A stretch of 64,000 bases of DNA from Ichthyophis bannanicus (GCA_033557465.1 CM066033.1:381555289-381619288); one strand, 5' to 3'; positions 1 through 12,306 are shown, counted from the first letter of the stretch. Notes: generated by a model from the sequence alone, not told the origin. Program-made: numbers and translations.

Positions 1-470
1 TGGCAACGTTCTGTGTGAACAAACAGGGGGGGCACGGGGTCTTGTGCCCTCTGTTGGGAGGCAGCAGTCCTCTGCTTGTATGCAATCCAACAGGGTATCC
101 TCCTGCAGATAGTGTACCTACCAGACCAGGACAACCGTCAGGCTAAGCAGGGTCCTCCAGCTGCACAAGTGGTAGCAGGGTGGCCAGTCGGCCAATCGGC
201 TTTTCCCAGATCTGGGGGAAACCTATGATGAATCTGTTCATCAGCCCAGACAACTTCCAGTTGCCCTGCTTCTGTTCCCAGCAGGCTCACCCCCTCCAGG
301 GTGGCAGTGGACGTGTTCCTTGTCCTTATGGTCTGAAGGCCTCATGTACACCTTCCCTCTCATGCTGCTGATCGCAAAAAACATTGTCCAGGACCCTCCA
401 ACAGGGCTTTGCTCATCCTGATAGTCCTTCAGTGGCCCAGGCAACCGTGGTTCCCATTGATCCTCTCCGG
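1..470 (+). pseudogene. DIRS pol 3' end: RNase H remnant and methyltransferase-like tail
   Basis: The first bases encode FCVNKQGG in one frame, which is the segment after the third catalytic Asp of the DIRS RNase H (compare QTDNQ...FxVNKQGG in B, C and E). After about 180 bases comes the FxSPxNxxLPCFCS-type block and a TFP...LI block that in siblings form the C-terminal domain of pol, usually assigned to a Dam-like methyltransferase in the DIRS class. Reading needs several frame changes, and a 12-G run at about 488-499 disrupts the coding sequence. The RT and the catalytic start of RNase H are upstream of the window. Confidence 0.7.
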
Positions 471-534
471 GACTCCTGTCTCAGGAGGGGGGGGGGGGGG
501 TTCTCCTTTGTACCCAAACATGGGATCCCTGTTG

Positions 535-1564
535 CTGACAGCATGGCTGCTGAGAGGGTGACTCTGGCCCCTTTCAACCTCTCTGAGGAAGAGATTCTGC
601 TGGCCTCTCACAAGGCTTCTACTAGGAAGGCTTATGCCCTCAAATAGTGCAGGTTTTTGGCTTGGTGCGCCGAGCACAGGGCTAACTCATTCTCCTGCCT
701 GGTGGTGTTACAGTACCTTTTCCACCTCTCACAATCCAGGATGAAATCTATCTTTGTCCAGGTGCACCTTAGTGCCCTGGTGGCGCACCACCACCCGGTG
801 GATGGCAAGCCCCTCTCGGTCACCCATTTTTTATAGGGCCTGCTCCTATCAAAGCCACTGGTTTGCCTTCTGGCAACCGAATGGGACCTCAACATAGTGC
901 TGGGGCAGCTCACCTGACCACCCTTTGAGCCTCTAACTACCTGCCACCTTCTACCTTTGGAAGGTGACTTTCCTGGTTGCACTTGCCTCTGCTTGCAGAG
1001 TTAACAAGCTTCAGGCCCTGGTGGCAGAGGTGCCTTTATACCAGGTTTTACAAGAACAGAATGGTGCTTCACATGCACCCCAAATTCCCTCCGAAGGTAG
1101 TATCGCCCTTCCATCTCAACCAGAAAGTAGTGCTCCCTATCTTCTTTCCAAGACCTCACTCCAGTCGGGCGGAGATGGTCCTTCACAACTTGGACTGTAA
1201 GAGGGCTTTGTCCTTCTATATCCAACACACTCAGGGCCACCACAAAGCTGCTCAGCTTTTCATCTCCTACAACCCCAGTAGACTGGGGGAGGCAGTGACC
1301 AAGCATATGCTGTCCACTTGGGTGGCGGACTGTATCACCCTCGCCTATGAGCAGGTATGGCTCCTGCTGGAAGGCTGTCAAGGCGCACTGTCAGGGCTAT
1401 GGTGGCCTCAGTGGCAAAAGTGTGCTCTGTCCTGATAGTGGACGTTTGCCGGGCCACAACCTGGTCTTCAATCCATACCTTTGCATCCCATTACTGCCTG
1501 GAAAGAGTCCCCACAGGACAGTACCTTCAGCCAGGCTGTGCTCCATAACCTGTTTGGGGTTTAG
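535..1564 (+). pseudogene. Tyrosine recombinase (YR) of element A
   Basis: The YR integrates the circular DIRS DNA. The N-terminal block LAPFNLSEEEILLASHKAST at about 560-620 is the conserved SAM-like core-binding start shared with D and F. A stop follows at about 645, then frameshifts. Around 990-1020 the first catalytic Arg block reads SACRVNKLQAL, so the Arg is kept but the usual Glu of the SEL motif is Lys. The TVRAMVAS block near 1384 has lost its His by local frame damage. The Tyr block FASHYCLE is intact at about 1482-1505. Length matches siblings at about 340 codons. It cannot encode an active enzyme. Confidence 0.8.
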
Positions 1565-1756
1565 GCAACTCCTACCCTCCGACCCTTCTGTGTTCAGGCT
1601 ACTGGAGTGCTGTGTTCAGGCTACCGGAGTGTTGGTTTCAGCAGACACAGGGGTCCTTCTGTGGTCTGTGGATACAGACTCGCTGCTGCTTGCGGCTCCC
1701 CACGAGGGAGCACCTGATTTTTTTTCTATGGGCTTTTTGGTAGCCTGTAGCTGGGG

Positions 1757-2100
1757 AGTTCCATATGCAAGGACTGACTTCCTGCTTGTTCCTGGAGAAA
1801 GCGTAGTTACTCACCTGTAACAGGTGTTCTCTGGTGACAGCAGGAATCAGTCCTCAACCCTCCTTCCCTCCCCTTGGAGTTGCTCCTTTACCATCTTTTA
1901 TTCTTGCCATCTTTTAGTTGTCTGAGCAAAATGGCACCCTTGGGTGGGAATGGGACCATGCGTGCATGGTAGCATCTCCCAAAGGTTTTCTTTGAAAGCT
2001 GGGGGATGCTTCCGTGAGGGCTCCGTCTGTGCCAAAGTCACACATATGTGAGGCTTGATTCCTGCTGTCCCTGGATAACACCTGTAACAGGTAAATACGC
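1757..2100 (+). repeat. ICR and right inverted terminal repeat of A
   Basis: Bases 1759-1800 are the reverse complement of the family-1 left end and 1801-1855 the reverse complement of the right end, meeting at 1800/1801 (GGAGAAA next to GCGTAG). This is the internal complementary region diagnostic of DIRS elements. The palindrome CACCTGTAACAGGTG occurs in the ICR and again, slightly truncated, in the right end near 2080. Bases 1856-2100 form the right repeat, which contains the complement of the left-end sequence encountered in D and F. Confidence 0.85.
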
Positions 2101-2390
2101 TTATCCTTTGAACCTGCAGCAGCAAGTATTTGCACTGTTGCCTCCAACCAACCTCCCCCCCCAATCCAGTATCAGCCTTCCCCCTTCTGCAGCCAAGTGA
2201 ATCTTGCTGCTCCTCCCTCTCCTGGAACCTGCATCTGTGCTCACAGCACAAATGCAACATTCGGGGACCTCAAGCTACAGTCTGCATCTGCAGAAAGTTC
2301 AGCCTCAGCTGTGTTCTGCCCTATAGAAGCAGTCTGGGAAGGGGTGGGACACGACTGAGGCTAAGACTTCTAAGACATCTCAACCAAACA
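2101..2390. other. No gene recognised
   Basis: Host-like or LINE-flank sequence between element A and an L1 reverse transcriptase scrap. It contains a short C run near 2155. I see no domain, RNA gene or clear repeat here. It may be the 5' part of the L1 fragment that follows. Confidence 0.4.
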
Positions 2391-2950
2391 GGTTTTATGC
2401 GGGGACAGGCCATCTTACAATGTCTGGCAGGCAGTTAATTTGATGCAAACTGTCCAGCAGAGATGGGAGCCTGGTCTGTGTGGCACTTGATGTGGAAAAG
2501 GTGTTTGATAGTGTGGAGTGGGGTTTTCTTTTTGCCAGGCAGGATAAATTTAATTTGGCGGAGTGTTAGTGGGGACTGTATTGAGTTTCACTTGTATCTG
2601 GGAACAGGGCAGGGATGTCCACTGTCTCCAGTGCTTTTCGCAATAGTTATTGAAGCCTTTGTGACAAGGGTTAGACAAAGACTATCAGCCATATTAGAGT
2701 GTGAGCCTCAAGACAAGTCACTGTACGCTGACACCACGTTGGTGTTCTTGAATAACCCTTGGACTGCCTTACCAGGGTTCCTGAAAGAAATTAACGTTTT
2801 TGGGGTTGTCAATTTTTAGGTTTAACATAGGGAAGACCAAGGCCCTAAATCTGAGTGGTTTGTCTAGGGCGCAGCTCCCAGTTTCCCTTTCATTGGGTGG
2901 ATCAGAAGATTAAATACCTGAGGATGTGGTCATCCCAACTATGCAGACGG
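2391..2950 (+). pseudogene. L1-clade ORF2 reverse transcriptase fragment
   Basis: Translations in shifting frames give the ordered L1 RT motifs: NQTGF(M)xGRQ-like at about 2380, a DVEKVFDSVEW block (usual DAEKAFDRVEW, motif A) at about 2486-2520, TGQGCPLSPVLFAIVIE (motif B) at about 2603-2655, and an IKYLRMW block (usual KYLGI) at about 2913-2935. The FADD motif is degraded (LYADTT at about 2722). It is a short relic of a different L1 copy, ending where the 5' region of the next L1 begins. Confidence 0.8.
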
Positions 2951-3061
2951 GAGAGTAAAGGGCTCCCCGTTATTGCACCAAAAGAGGGGTTAATAGGCGA
3001 ACCTGGAGACAGTAAAGGCACACAAGTGAACAGGGACACACCTGAACCAAATGATATAAAA

Positions 3062-4045
3062 ATGACCTCCACCTGGTGCAAAACAGCCAACCTTAAAGGG
3101 TTTGCATTCAGTGGCCCCAAAGCTGATGCAAAATACACAGGAAAGATGACGGCGGAAGAGAGTACAGAGCTTATAGAAGAGGAGGCTGCTGCAAACACAA
3201 TGGTGAGCAGCCTACTAGCTGGGAAAAGCACGGTAGTGCAGATTATCAGATCAGAGCTAAGGTCTTGGTTCAGTGAATTAAAAACTGAAATGGCAGGGGT
3301 TAAAGCTAATGTGGAGTAAATATTAACAAATACGCTTGGATATATAGGAGCTGGGCAACTGGGTAGTAAACAGAAGTTGAGAAGGTGCAACAAAAAATAG
3401 ATTATGGAAACATCACTTTCCCAAATGGAAACAAAGAATGAATAGCTCCGGCTTAAAATAGAAGAACTGGAAAATCGCTCCAGACAAAATCTAAGAATTA
3501 AGGGTGTACCTGAAACAGACAAATACAAAGACTGTGTAAAAGTGGCCCAAGAAATATGTGCAGTCATTTTAATGCAGGAGAACCAACAGAGATTGATATT
3601 TCGGACTCTATTAAGAGAGAGAGCGCCCTTCGGCCCTGTGCACCTGGAAAGACCAAGGGACATTGTGCTTTGCTTCCATAAATACACGGTTAAAGAAAAA
3701 ATTGCCCAAAAGATGAGTGGCAGGGTGCTTTACATGGGACGCCAACAAGTGGCAGTGTTTGCAGACCTGGCCCAAGCCATATTACGATGTAAAGAATGGC
3801 AGATCTTCTCCGGCTGGCTACAAGAAACAGGATGCAGGTATAAGAGGTTGTACCCCGCTGGAGTGGTGTTTACGGCAAATGCAATAACACGGAGGGCCAC
3901 CAATATGCAAGAACTGTCAGCAGCTATGGAGGCGGCTGGAATGGCGGAGATCCCCATTGCATCTACGAGTGGGGAAACAAAAAGGCTAGTCACAAACATG
4001 CCCCAAATGGCAAAAGATAGACAGAAAAGAGCAACTCAAGATTAA
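3062..4045 (+). pseudogene. L1 ORF1 (RNA-binding protein)
   Basis: L1 ORF1p trimerises by a coiled coil and coats the LINE RNA. The ATG at 3062 begins an N-terminal segment with LKGFAFSGPKAD, which matches LKEFAYSGAKTA in the second L1 at 61868. The first reading frame stops at 3317-3319. After a damaged coiled-coil stretch the same frame resumes near 3449 with IEELENRSRQNLRIKGVPE, the junction of coiled coil and RRM. The RRM and C-terminal domain run to 4045 (RPRDIVLCFH; RYKRLYPAGVVFTA). Interrupted, so non-functional. Confidence 0.85.
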
Positions 4046-4561
4046 AGGGACACAAGATACTGGAGATCACTGAAAAAAAACTGTCACAAACACATAGCCT
4101 CCAACCATCCTGTTCATGTATATGTTCCCCCCCCCCCCCCCATGGCACCCCCAAGTACAACTTTGGATGTAACATGGGGACCAAGCAGATCATATATTTA
4201 TGGTCAAGGAACGGGAGGGGAGGAGGTGGTGAAGGGAAAGAACTGATGGATATGGAAGTTTTGTTGGAAATGTTTTAAAGGTACCTAGGGAAAAGGGAGT
4301 GAAGGATATGGAAGAGTTTAGGGGGGGATAGGATGGAAAGATACAGAATTGGTTGGAAGGGTAAAAGGGGGGTGGGGGACCAAGGAAGGGGCATTAGGCA
4401 ATCGAGAGGAGGTGCGATCAGTGGAAGGGGATGTTACTTCTGATGAGAGAATGCACAGGTAGTGTGTTGAGAGAGGGGAGGCGGGGAGGGAGGGAAGCAA
4501 GCGGGAGGGGAGTGTAGGGTAATGGAAGTCCCTTTTTAGAAGTGATAAGGACCCAGAGATA

Positions 4562-6894
4562 ATGAGCCCTATAAGGGAAGGAAGACGAGGCCTTAATGTC
4601 ATTACCCTAAATGTTAAAGATCTGAACACGTGGCATAAACACAAATCACTGCTTAGAGAAGGGGAGAGAATGCATGCTGATATTCTGATGGTGCAGGAAA
4701 TTCATCTCACACAGTTTCAGGAAAAATGGCTGAATGGGGGGGGGGGGGGGGGGAATATGACCGAATCTATATAGCCCCAAACAAAAAGCAACCTGAGAGG
4801 AGGCGTTGGTCTTTTGTTTTCAAAAAAAACTTGGCACTTGAAGAAATGGAACTGTTCAGAGACCCAGGAGGGGAGATGCATTCTATGAAAGGGGAAAATT
4901 AATGGATGGGCAGTCACGCTTAGCTGTATCTATTCTCCAAATAAGCAGCGTGAATTGAATGAGACAATGTGACCTTTGAGCCAAGATAGGGTGGGGGGCC
5001 TCTAATAATTGGAGGGGACTAATGCCGTAATATATCCAAAATTGGACCCTATAGGAGGGGGAAGGAGCAGAGGCATGAGAATAGGACTAAAAAAAAACAA
5101 TGAAGAAATTGGAACACAAGACGCTTGGTGGGGGGTTAAAGGGAAATAGTCAAGAATATACCTTCTACTCCCAGTCACACGACACATACAGTTGAATAGA
5201 TATGTTTTGGGTAGATGTGGTAATGTTCAAGCAGGTGCAGGACATTTTGATAGGCCCAATTACCTGATTGGATTATGCACCAGTGTTAACCTTATAATCC
5301 CATGGCATGGAAGAGGCTTCAAATTTTGGCGATTGAATGACTTTCTGCAATTGAAAGAGGAAAATGTGAAGGCTACTGGGGAGGTCATAAAATATTTGCA
5401 GTTTAGTAAACAGGAAACTATGGCACCATCAATAGCATGGGATGGACTTAAAGCAATCTTGAGGGGACATTTTATTTCCATGGGATATAGGAAGAAGAAT
5501 CAAAGTAAAACAGGAATTAGAACTAAGATCAGATCCATCAACTTATGGTACAACATGGAAGGAAGGGAGGTAAGAGATTACAAAAGCAATTATCTTGCAG
5601 GGGGGAACTGGAGGCCCTCAAAATGGAGGAGTTGGCACATGAGTTTAAAAAAATTACAATGGCCCCATGTTCACCACAAGCAAGAAACCAGGTAGATATC
5701 TAGCTTGCAAACTGCAAGAGAGGCAAGCACAACATAGGTAAGATTAGGAATAGAGGGGGACAGTGGGTCACCAGAATGAGCAAAATACTCCAGGAGTTCC
5801 TGTGAATTCTATCAGAAGCTTTACCAATCAGAGTATGAAGGGGAGAGGGTTTATTGTAAAAGTACTTACGTACAAAAGGTTTAACTCCCAACATTAGAAA
5901 AGGACAAAAGAAACTGGGCAGATAGGAAGAAGAGTGAAATCCTAGCAGTAATAAAAGAGCTCAAGGAAAGTAAAGCGCCAGGACTCAAAGGAATGACAGC
6001 CACTCTGTATAAGAAGTTAGCAGCAGAATTAGTCCCAGTTGACAGAACTCTTCAACAGAGTACTACAAGGGGTGGAATTACCAGCCTCTCAAGACAGCAG
6101 GAATCACTGTACTATCGCAGCCGGGTAAAGATGCTGGCCTGTGTGCTTCATATCGCCCCATCTCACTGATCAATCTAGAGGCAAAAATACTAGTAAATAG
6201 AAACAGATTCCTGACAAAGCTAGTGGGAGAGGATCCAGACAGATTTCATACCAGGATGCCAAGCGAGCGACAACATCCACAAGCTACTAAACCTGATATG
6301 GATCACTCAGATCAAACACAATCCCTCCTAATGGCAGTGGACGCTGAAAAAGCTTTTGATCGTTTAGACTGGCTATTTGTTTGGGGTGCTGACTAAGCTG
6401 GGCTTAGAGGACAATCTATTAAAATGGATACGTGTTCTAGGTTCTCTATATAGAGCTAGAATACATGTGAATGGGGAATACTTTCAAGAGTTTCTCTTGG
6501 ATAGAGGTACAAAACAAGGATGCCCCTTTCACCAATTTTATTTGTACTAGTTATTGAGCCGTTGGCGAGAATACAAGTCCAGAATGATATAAAAGGAATC
6601 ATGGTAGGATCAAAAGAATATAACCTTTCCTTATTTGCGGATGATATAATATATACAGTGACACAACACCTCACCACACTCCCAGTCCTGTTATGTGAAA
6701 TCTGGGATTACAGTGCAGTATCAAGGTATAAAATGAATATGGGGAAAAACGGAAATCCTAAAACTGGTAGTAACCCAAGATTTAGAAACTAAATTGAAAG
6801 CACATTTTCCCTTTCAGTGCCCTAAACACCATCTCAAATATTTTGGGGGTATTAATAGGGCATCAGTGGAGAGATATATATGTATGTATAGCCT
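4562..6894 (+). pseudogene. L1 ORF2, endonuclease start to RT domain
   Basis: The ATG at 4562 starts an apurinic-endonuclease domain with LNVITLNVKDLN and the catalytic QEIH block at about 4696. An 18-G run at about 4736-4753 breaks it. The middle (5190-5880) is scrambled. RT motifs follow: KAPGLKGMTATLYKK near 5970, SYRPISLINLEAKILVNR near 6148, AVDAEKAFDRLDW near 6335, GTKQGCP near 6506, PLSPILFVLVIEPLA near 6523 and the catalytic FADD at 6634-6645. KYFGGI near 6838 ends the RT. B interrupts just beyond, at 6895. Multiple stops. Confidence 0.85.
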
Positions 6895-6938
6895 TATCTC
6901 CAGGAACAAGCAGGAATGTAGTCTTCACATATGGGTAT

Positions 6939-6952
6939 CGTCGGTACCGACG
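6939..6952. promoter_or_regulatory. 14-bp palindrome in left terminal repeat of B
   Basis: CGTCGGTACCGACG is a perfect palindrome. The same 14-mer is at 13349-13362 in C. In the right repeat of C (18867-18880) the matching site reads TGTCAGTACTGACA, still a palindrome, with every difference being a CpG transition. Possible protein-binding or structural site of the terminal repeats; the function is inference. Confidence 0.55.
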
Positions 6953-7309
6953 GAGCCTGCACGGGAACGCTCCCCAGCATCCAATAGGAAAGCTTTTGGG
7001 AACATCCCACAGCTCCTGCGTGCTGCCTTCCCGCCTTCCCCAACTGTCCCTCTCCAGTTCTTCGTTTTCCGCGGAGCCGACAGGTTGCACATCCTGTCAC
7101 CGCAGAAAAAAATCCCTTCTATTCTTTTTTTGTGGTCGCGTCTGTCTTCCCTTGACGCTACACCGGTACCACCGGTGGTTGTTTCTTTTCTTAAAAAAAC
7201 AAAACAAAAAAAAAACAAACTTTTTTTTTTCTTCTGGAGTCTTTCCAGTAATTTTCTTTTCAGGTGCCACGCACCATTTTGGACACTAGGCCCAACTTTT
7301 TCCTTCAAA

Positions 7310-9383
7310 ATGGAAACACCCGCTTCAGGTTTTAAAAGGTGTTCTAAGTGTGGCGGTACCATCTCTATCACCGCCCATGAGTGGTGCCTCAAATGTTTAG
7401 GTCCTCACCACTCTTTCTGTGTGTTGCCTGTGGGATGATGAAAAGGGGCTGGAGGAGTAGCCTAGTGGTTGGGGCAAGGTACTTCAGGCTGGAAGGTCGG
7501 GAGTTCAAATCCCACTGGAGGACAGCAACCTTGGGCCGGAAGGACTGGGGTTTCTAGTCCCACAGATGCTCCTTGTGGTCTTGGGCAAGCCACTTAACCC
7601 TCCATTGCCCATGTTCCCTGTAAGTATTAGTGTATATGTGTCATATCCCTGCGTGTTAAATGCATCCCCCAATTGTGTTGTGACCGCTTTGATTGAAGGA
7701 TAAGGCGGTATACAAAACGGTCTAAATAAAAATAAGCTGCTAAACTTAGCACCCTTTTTCCTTCCGATGCAGCTTCTGTGGCATCGATGTCTTCCAGGGC
7801 TTCGTCTTCCTCCCATGGATCTCAGGTAACTAAACATAAAACTAGCTGGTCCTCAAAGGGTAGATCTCCTTCTAGACATCAAGATACTTCTGATGTTGCC
7901 CTTGAGGGACTTTCACCGGCAAAATTGCCCCGGTGGGAGGCTTCGGCTTCCAAAGCACTGACGGGGCTCCAGGATGTTCTCGAGGCTTCAACTTCGGCAG
8001 AACTACTGATGCCATGCTCTGGGGTACCGGCCGCTTCATCCGGTACCGATATCCAAGCATCGGCAGCGTCGATAGACCAGAGATTCTTGGCTATTGAACG
8101 CAGTCTGGCGGCTCTTCTCACGGCCTCGATGCCCCTGAAACCACTTCAGACAATTCAACTGGTGCCGGCACCGACTGCATCATTATCGGCAGGTATTATA
8201 CTGGGACCAAGTCATGGGTGTCTATCCAGCATTGACAAGTCAGTACCGGACCACTCCGATGCCGACTTTGATCGGTACCGGTACCGTGCTTTGCACGATC
8301 ACCCAGATCGGAGATACTTCGAATCCTCGGATTAATCTGAAGACTCTGAAAGCTCTGCCGATACCAGAGTACTTCTTCCTGAGGATTCCTCTTCTCCTCA
8401 GCATAGGATGTCTCCACCAGAGGATATGTCCTTTCAAGATTTTATCCGAGATGTGGCCCGAGGTATTTCCATCAGTGGCTCCTGAGAGAGAGCCTAGGGC
8501 AAGGGAATTAGAAATCCTGCTAATCCTAAAGCTCCTAAGGAGGCAGCTACCTTACCTATTCATGAGATCTTGCATGATTTCATGTTAAGGATGTGGGAAA
8601 CACCTCTAACCACATCTCCTCACTCTCGAAGACTCGACACCATGTATCGCGTTCCTCCTTGTCCTGGGTTTCAGAAGACTCAAATACCACACCATTCCAT
8701 GATGGTGGAATCTGCTATGAGAAGGATCAAGAATGCAAAAAGGCATGCATCTAATCCTCCAGGACATGAGTGTAGGACTCTTGACGCCTTTGGACGTCAA
8801 ACCTTCCATGCTTTCTGCTAGGATCGGTTCCTATATCTTATATATGGGGATGTTCCTTAAGGAGGTCACAGGAGATCTAGAGCTTATGAGCCCTCTCCTT
8901 CCTGATAAGAGGCAAGATTACCTTGCTCTTGTCAAACATGCCCAGGATGTTTCCAAGTTTGTCAATCGTGCAGCCTTTGACTGCTCTGAGTGCATAAGCA
9001 GAACCTCTGCCATTGCCATAGGTGCACGTAGGATTGCCAAGCTCCAGGCATCTAACTTGGAAATTTGGGTACAGGATAAACTAGGGAATATTCCTTGCAT
9101 AGGAGAGAATCTCTTTGGCAAGAATTGGCAGGAAAAAGCTAATGAGATAGTTGCTGACAATATCACTTTGGATAGATTGTCTAAATCTACAGCTGATCCT
9201 GCAAGGGAAAAATCCTATAAGAAACCATTCTTCAGTAAGAAGTTTTATCTCTCCTATACCCAGCAGGGGCATCGTTTAGGTCAGTCTGCCCAAAAGGGAC
9301 AGCAGCAACAACCTAAGCAAAGAAAGACAAAAGCAGCTAAGCCTCAACCGGCTCAGCAGACTCGGCCTCCACAGGGGCTTTGA
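7310..9383 (+). pseudogene. DIRS gag of element B (interrupted by a SINE)
   Basis: The gag protein would package the element RNA. The ATG at 7310 starts a Cys/His block CSKCGG...HEWCLKCLGPHH, which is a zinc-knuckle-like motif shared with C, D, F and J. A SINE then interrupts at about 7438. Downstream the Ser-rich region resumes (SSRASSSSHGSQ at about 7790), then a DRYRYRAL block near 8275, a stop at 8333-8335, and after frameshifts the C-terminal region from 8733 to 9383 with SARIGSYILYMGMFLKE, CISRTSAIAIGARR and WVQDKLGNIPC. The C-terminus is Lys/Gln-rich (QQQQPKQRKTKAAKPQ). It overlaps pol in another frame. Confidence 0.8.
7438..7737 (+). mobile_element. tRNA-headed SINE with L2/MIR-like tail
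   Basis: The head has a pol III A-box-like GTAGCCTAGTGGTTGG and a B-box AGTTCAAATCC at 7502-7512. The body contains CTTGGGCAAGCCACTTAACC, like the core of MIR-type SINEs, and the tail ends in a CGGTATACAAAACGGTCTAAATAAA segment resembling L2 3' ends. A second copy lies at 20325-20607 in element D. It is inserted into gag; the tRNA head is not a functional tRNA gene. Confidence 0.85.
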
Positions 9384-11320
9384 CTCCTATCTAGAGAACT
9401 TTGCCTTCCTGGCCCTGAACGGCCCAGAACCCTCCACCATCCCAGGAAGGTTGTCATTTTGCCCCCAGATTGGGTCAGATTACAGAACATTGGACTCTAT
9501 TGTAAGAGAGGGGTACAAGCTTCATTTCCTCAACATGCCCCCTCCTACAATGGTAAGACAGTTCAATTCTCAGACCTCTCTCATTGACCAGTTAGGTCAA
9601 GAAGTCACTGTGCTCCTTGCTCAAGGGGCAATAGAAGAGGTACCCATTCCCCAATGGGGTACAGGCTTTTACTCCCCCTATTTCCTTATGGCAAAGAAAA
9701 CAGGAGGACACAGACCAATCTTAGACCTCAGAGAATTGAACAAATTTCTGTTCAAAGAGAAGTTCAAAATGATTTCTCTAGGAACTCTGCTGCCATACCT
9801 TCAGAGTCAGGATTGGCTTTGTTCTCTAGATCTCAAGGATGCGTACACTCATGTTCTCATCCATCCAGCTTACCGAAAGTTCCTTCGCTTTCTGTTTCAA
9901 GGGAAACACTACCAATACAGGGTTCTTTCCTTTGGCCTGGCCTCTGCACCAAGGGTGTTCACAAAATGCATGGCGCTGGTGCAGCATTTCTCCACACCCT
10001 GGGAATATTTGTCTTGCCTTAGACGACTGGCTCATTCGAGCCCCTTCAGAGCCAGAGGCCAGAGTTGCCCTCCCGCACAATGCGCATCCTTCAGTATTTG
10101 GGACTTGTCATAAACTTCCCAAAATCCAACCTTGCTCCCACTCAGTCCCTAGAATCTATAGGAGCTCTGCTGGATACCAGACAGACAAGGGCCTACCTTC
10201 CACAGCTCTGCTGCCTTTGCATTGTGCAGTTAGCTTCCCAAGCAGTGCTAAAACCTCACCTCACTGCTCGGGAAATGTTAGTTGCTAGGCCACATGGCAT
10301 CCACCGTGCATGTGGTTCCTTATGCTCGCCTCCATATGAGGGCAGCCCAGTGGACTTTATCCGTTCAGTGGGCTCAGGCATCAGGTTGCCTGTCGGACAA
10401 AATAGCAAACTCAGATCGCCTTATTTTGTCCCTCCAATGGTGGCAATTACCCCCAAACCTTTTGGTGAGGTCTCCTTTTCATCAACCCTCACCCCAGGCC
10501 TCTCTAACAGATGCTTCACAGGTGGGTTGGGGAGCCCACCTGCAAGGCCTCTCAACCCAGGGTACCTGGACTTCACAGGAGGCCTATCTACACATCAGTC
10601 TCCTAGAACTCAAAGAAACTTTCCTTGCTCTTCGAGTATTCCACACCCAGCTCAGCTACAAGACAGTCCTAATTCAAACAGACAATCAAGGAGCTATGTT
10701 CTATGTGAACAAGCAGGGCAGAACAGACTCTGTCGCTCTACAATGAAGCTTTGCGACTATGGGCCCTCGCCAGAGAGCATCAGATTCATCTCCTTGCGGT
10801 GTATCTTCCAGGCATTCAAAACTCTTCGGCAGACAGACTCGGTTGAGTTCTGCTTCCACACGAATGGTCTCTCCATGCAGACCAGGTGGCCAAAACTTTT
10901 CAAATTTGGGGAACCCCGGACATTGACGTTTTTGCAAGTCCACTGAATGCCAAACTTCTCTGGTTCTGTTCCAGAATTCCAGCTCGAGGTTGTCAGGCCA
11001 GGGAAGCTTTCCTCCTCCATTGGGGTCAGGACTTCCTTTATGCCTTTCCACCCATTCCCCTAATTCCCAAAACCCTGTTCAAGCTTCGGAGAGACAGAGG
11101 TCATATGATTCTCATAGCTCCACATTGGCCACAGCAAATGTGGTACCCTCTGCTCCTACATCTCTCTCTCTCAAGCTCCATCTCTGGAGTTAGGATCTGC
11201 TCCGAATCTCCTTTCCCAAGTGGATGGGATGCTGTGGCATCCCAGTCCCCAGTCTCCGCATCTCAGGGCCTGGTTGCTGAAAGCCTAGAACTCCACGGTC
11301 CTAACCTTTCCCAGTAGGTA
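9361..11320 (+). pseudogene. DIRS pol of element B: RT, RNase H, methyltransferase-like tail
   Basis: This frame overlaps the end of gag. RT blocks: GTGFYSPYFLMAKKTGGHRPILDLRELNKFL near 9660, LCSLDLKDAYTHVLIHP near 9817, RVLSFGLASAPRVFTK near 9920. A 4-base deletion relative to C removes the Tyr of YLDD and shifts the frame; LDDW remains at 10019-10030. The connection (LQYLGLVINFPKSNL) runs in another frame. RNase H shows LTDASQVGWGAH near 10507, a LLELKETFLAL block and QTDNQGAMFYVNKQG near 10677. The tail has TPDIDVFASPLNAKLLWFCS near 10915, YAFPPIPLIPKTL and IAPHWPQQMWYPLLLH. Several frameshifts. Confidence 0.85.
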
Positions 11321-12306
11321 AAGGATATCCTTTATGCTTCCAGGAAGCCCTCCACAAGATGCTCTTATGCATTTAAGTGGAAAAGGTTTACCATATGGTG
11401 CTCACAGAAGGTTCTTAACCCTCTTGCGATACTCCAGTAATGATTCCAGAGGTATCTCCTTCATTTATCAAATGCAGGGCTTAAGACCAATTCAGTGAGT
11501 TCATTTGAGTGCTGTTGCAGTTTCTTTCAAGCCTCTAAATGGACAACCTATTTCCTCTCATAGAGAGATTTATGATAGGCCTTCTTTTAACTAAGCCTCC
11601 CATTAAGCCACCACAGGTGGCTTGGGACTTAAATCTGGTTCTTGGGCAGCTCATGAAACCGCCTTTTGAACCATTAGCCACTACCTTTTTGAAATTCCTT
11701 TCCTGGAAGGTGGTCATTCTTATTGCAATCACATCAGCACGTCGCATCAGTGAATTGCAAGCTTTGGTGGCTGATCCTCCTTATACAAGGTTCCATCATA
11801 AGGTAGTCCTTAGGACTCATCCACACCTTATGCCAAAGATGGTGTCACCTTTTCATTTAAACCAAGCGGTTAACCTTCCTGTATTCTTCCCAAGGCCTCA
11901 CGCCTCAAATGCAGAAAGGAATCTTCATACTTTGGACTGTAAAAGAGCTTTGGACTTTTACTTGCAAAGGACACAGCAACATAGAAAGTCCTCTCAACTT
12001 TGTTGCTTTTGATTCTAGTCATTTAGGACTTCCAGTCTCCAAAAGAACACTGTCCAGCTGGATTGGGCAGTGTGTATCTTTTGCCTATGAGAGTAAAAAC
12101 CTTCCTCTTGAAGGCCATGTCACAGCTCACAATGTGAGAGCGATGGCAGCTTCTATGGCTCATCTTCACTCTGTCTCTATCAACGACATCTGTCAAGCAG
12201 CTACTTGAGCTTCGGTTCATACCTTCACAGCCCATTACTGCTTAGACAAGGACTCCCGCCGGGATGCCTTGTTTGGTCAGGCTGTTCAACACCTGTTCCA
12301 TACTTA
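11290..12306 (+). pseudogene. Tyrosine recombinase of element B
   Basis: The start VKDILYASRKPSTR lies near 11320. Stops at about 11440 and a frame change follow. The frame from 11539 to 12012 carries KPPIKPPQVAWDLNLVLGQL, the catalytic Arg block TSARRISELQAL near 11737, and a beta region VSPFHLNQAV. After a shift near 12000 the frame 11909-12208 carries LSSWIGQCVSFAYE and the HNVRAMAAS block (His and second Arg kept) near 12129. A stop replaces Trp before the Tyr block TAHYCLD near 12230. All four catalytic positions survive, scattered over frames. Confidence 0.8.

Larger units (their letters stand above)
1..2100 (+). mobile_element. DIRS1-like element A (family 1), 3' portion
   Basis: This is the downstream part of a DIRS-type tyrosine-recombinase retrotransposon whose left half lies outside the window. 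In order it shows the end of the RNase H domain, a methyltransferase-like tail, a tyrosine recombinase, an internal complementary region and a right terminal repeat. The right end matches the reverse complement of the left ends of D and F over roughly 200 bases, which is the inverted terminal repeat expected of this class. The last element base is put at 2100 by aligning the end with the ICR half that starts at 1801. Frameshifts and stops make it defective. Confidence 0.85.

Noticed and set aside
6794..7438. A 214-codon open frame across 6794-7438
   Set aside because: It bridges L1 sequence, the left terminal repeat of B and the gag start; the upstream part has no homologue and the junction is an insertion boundary.
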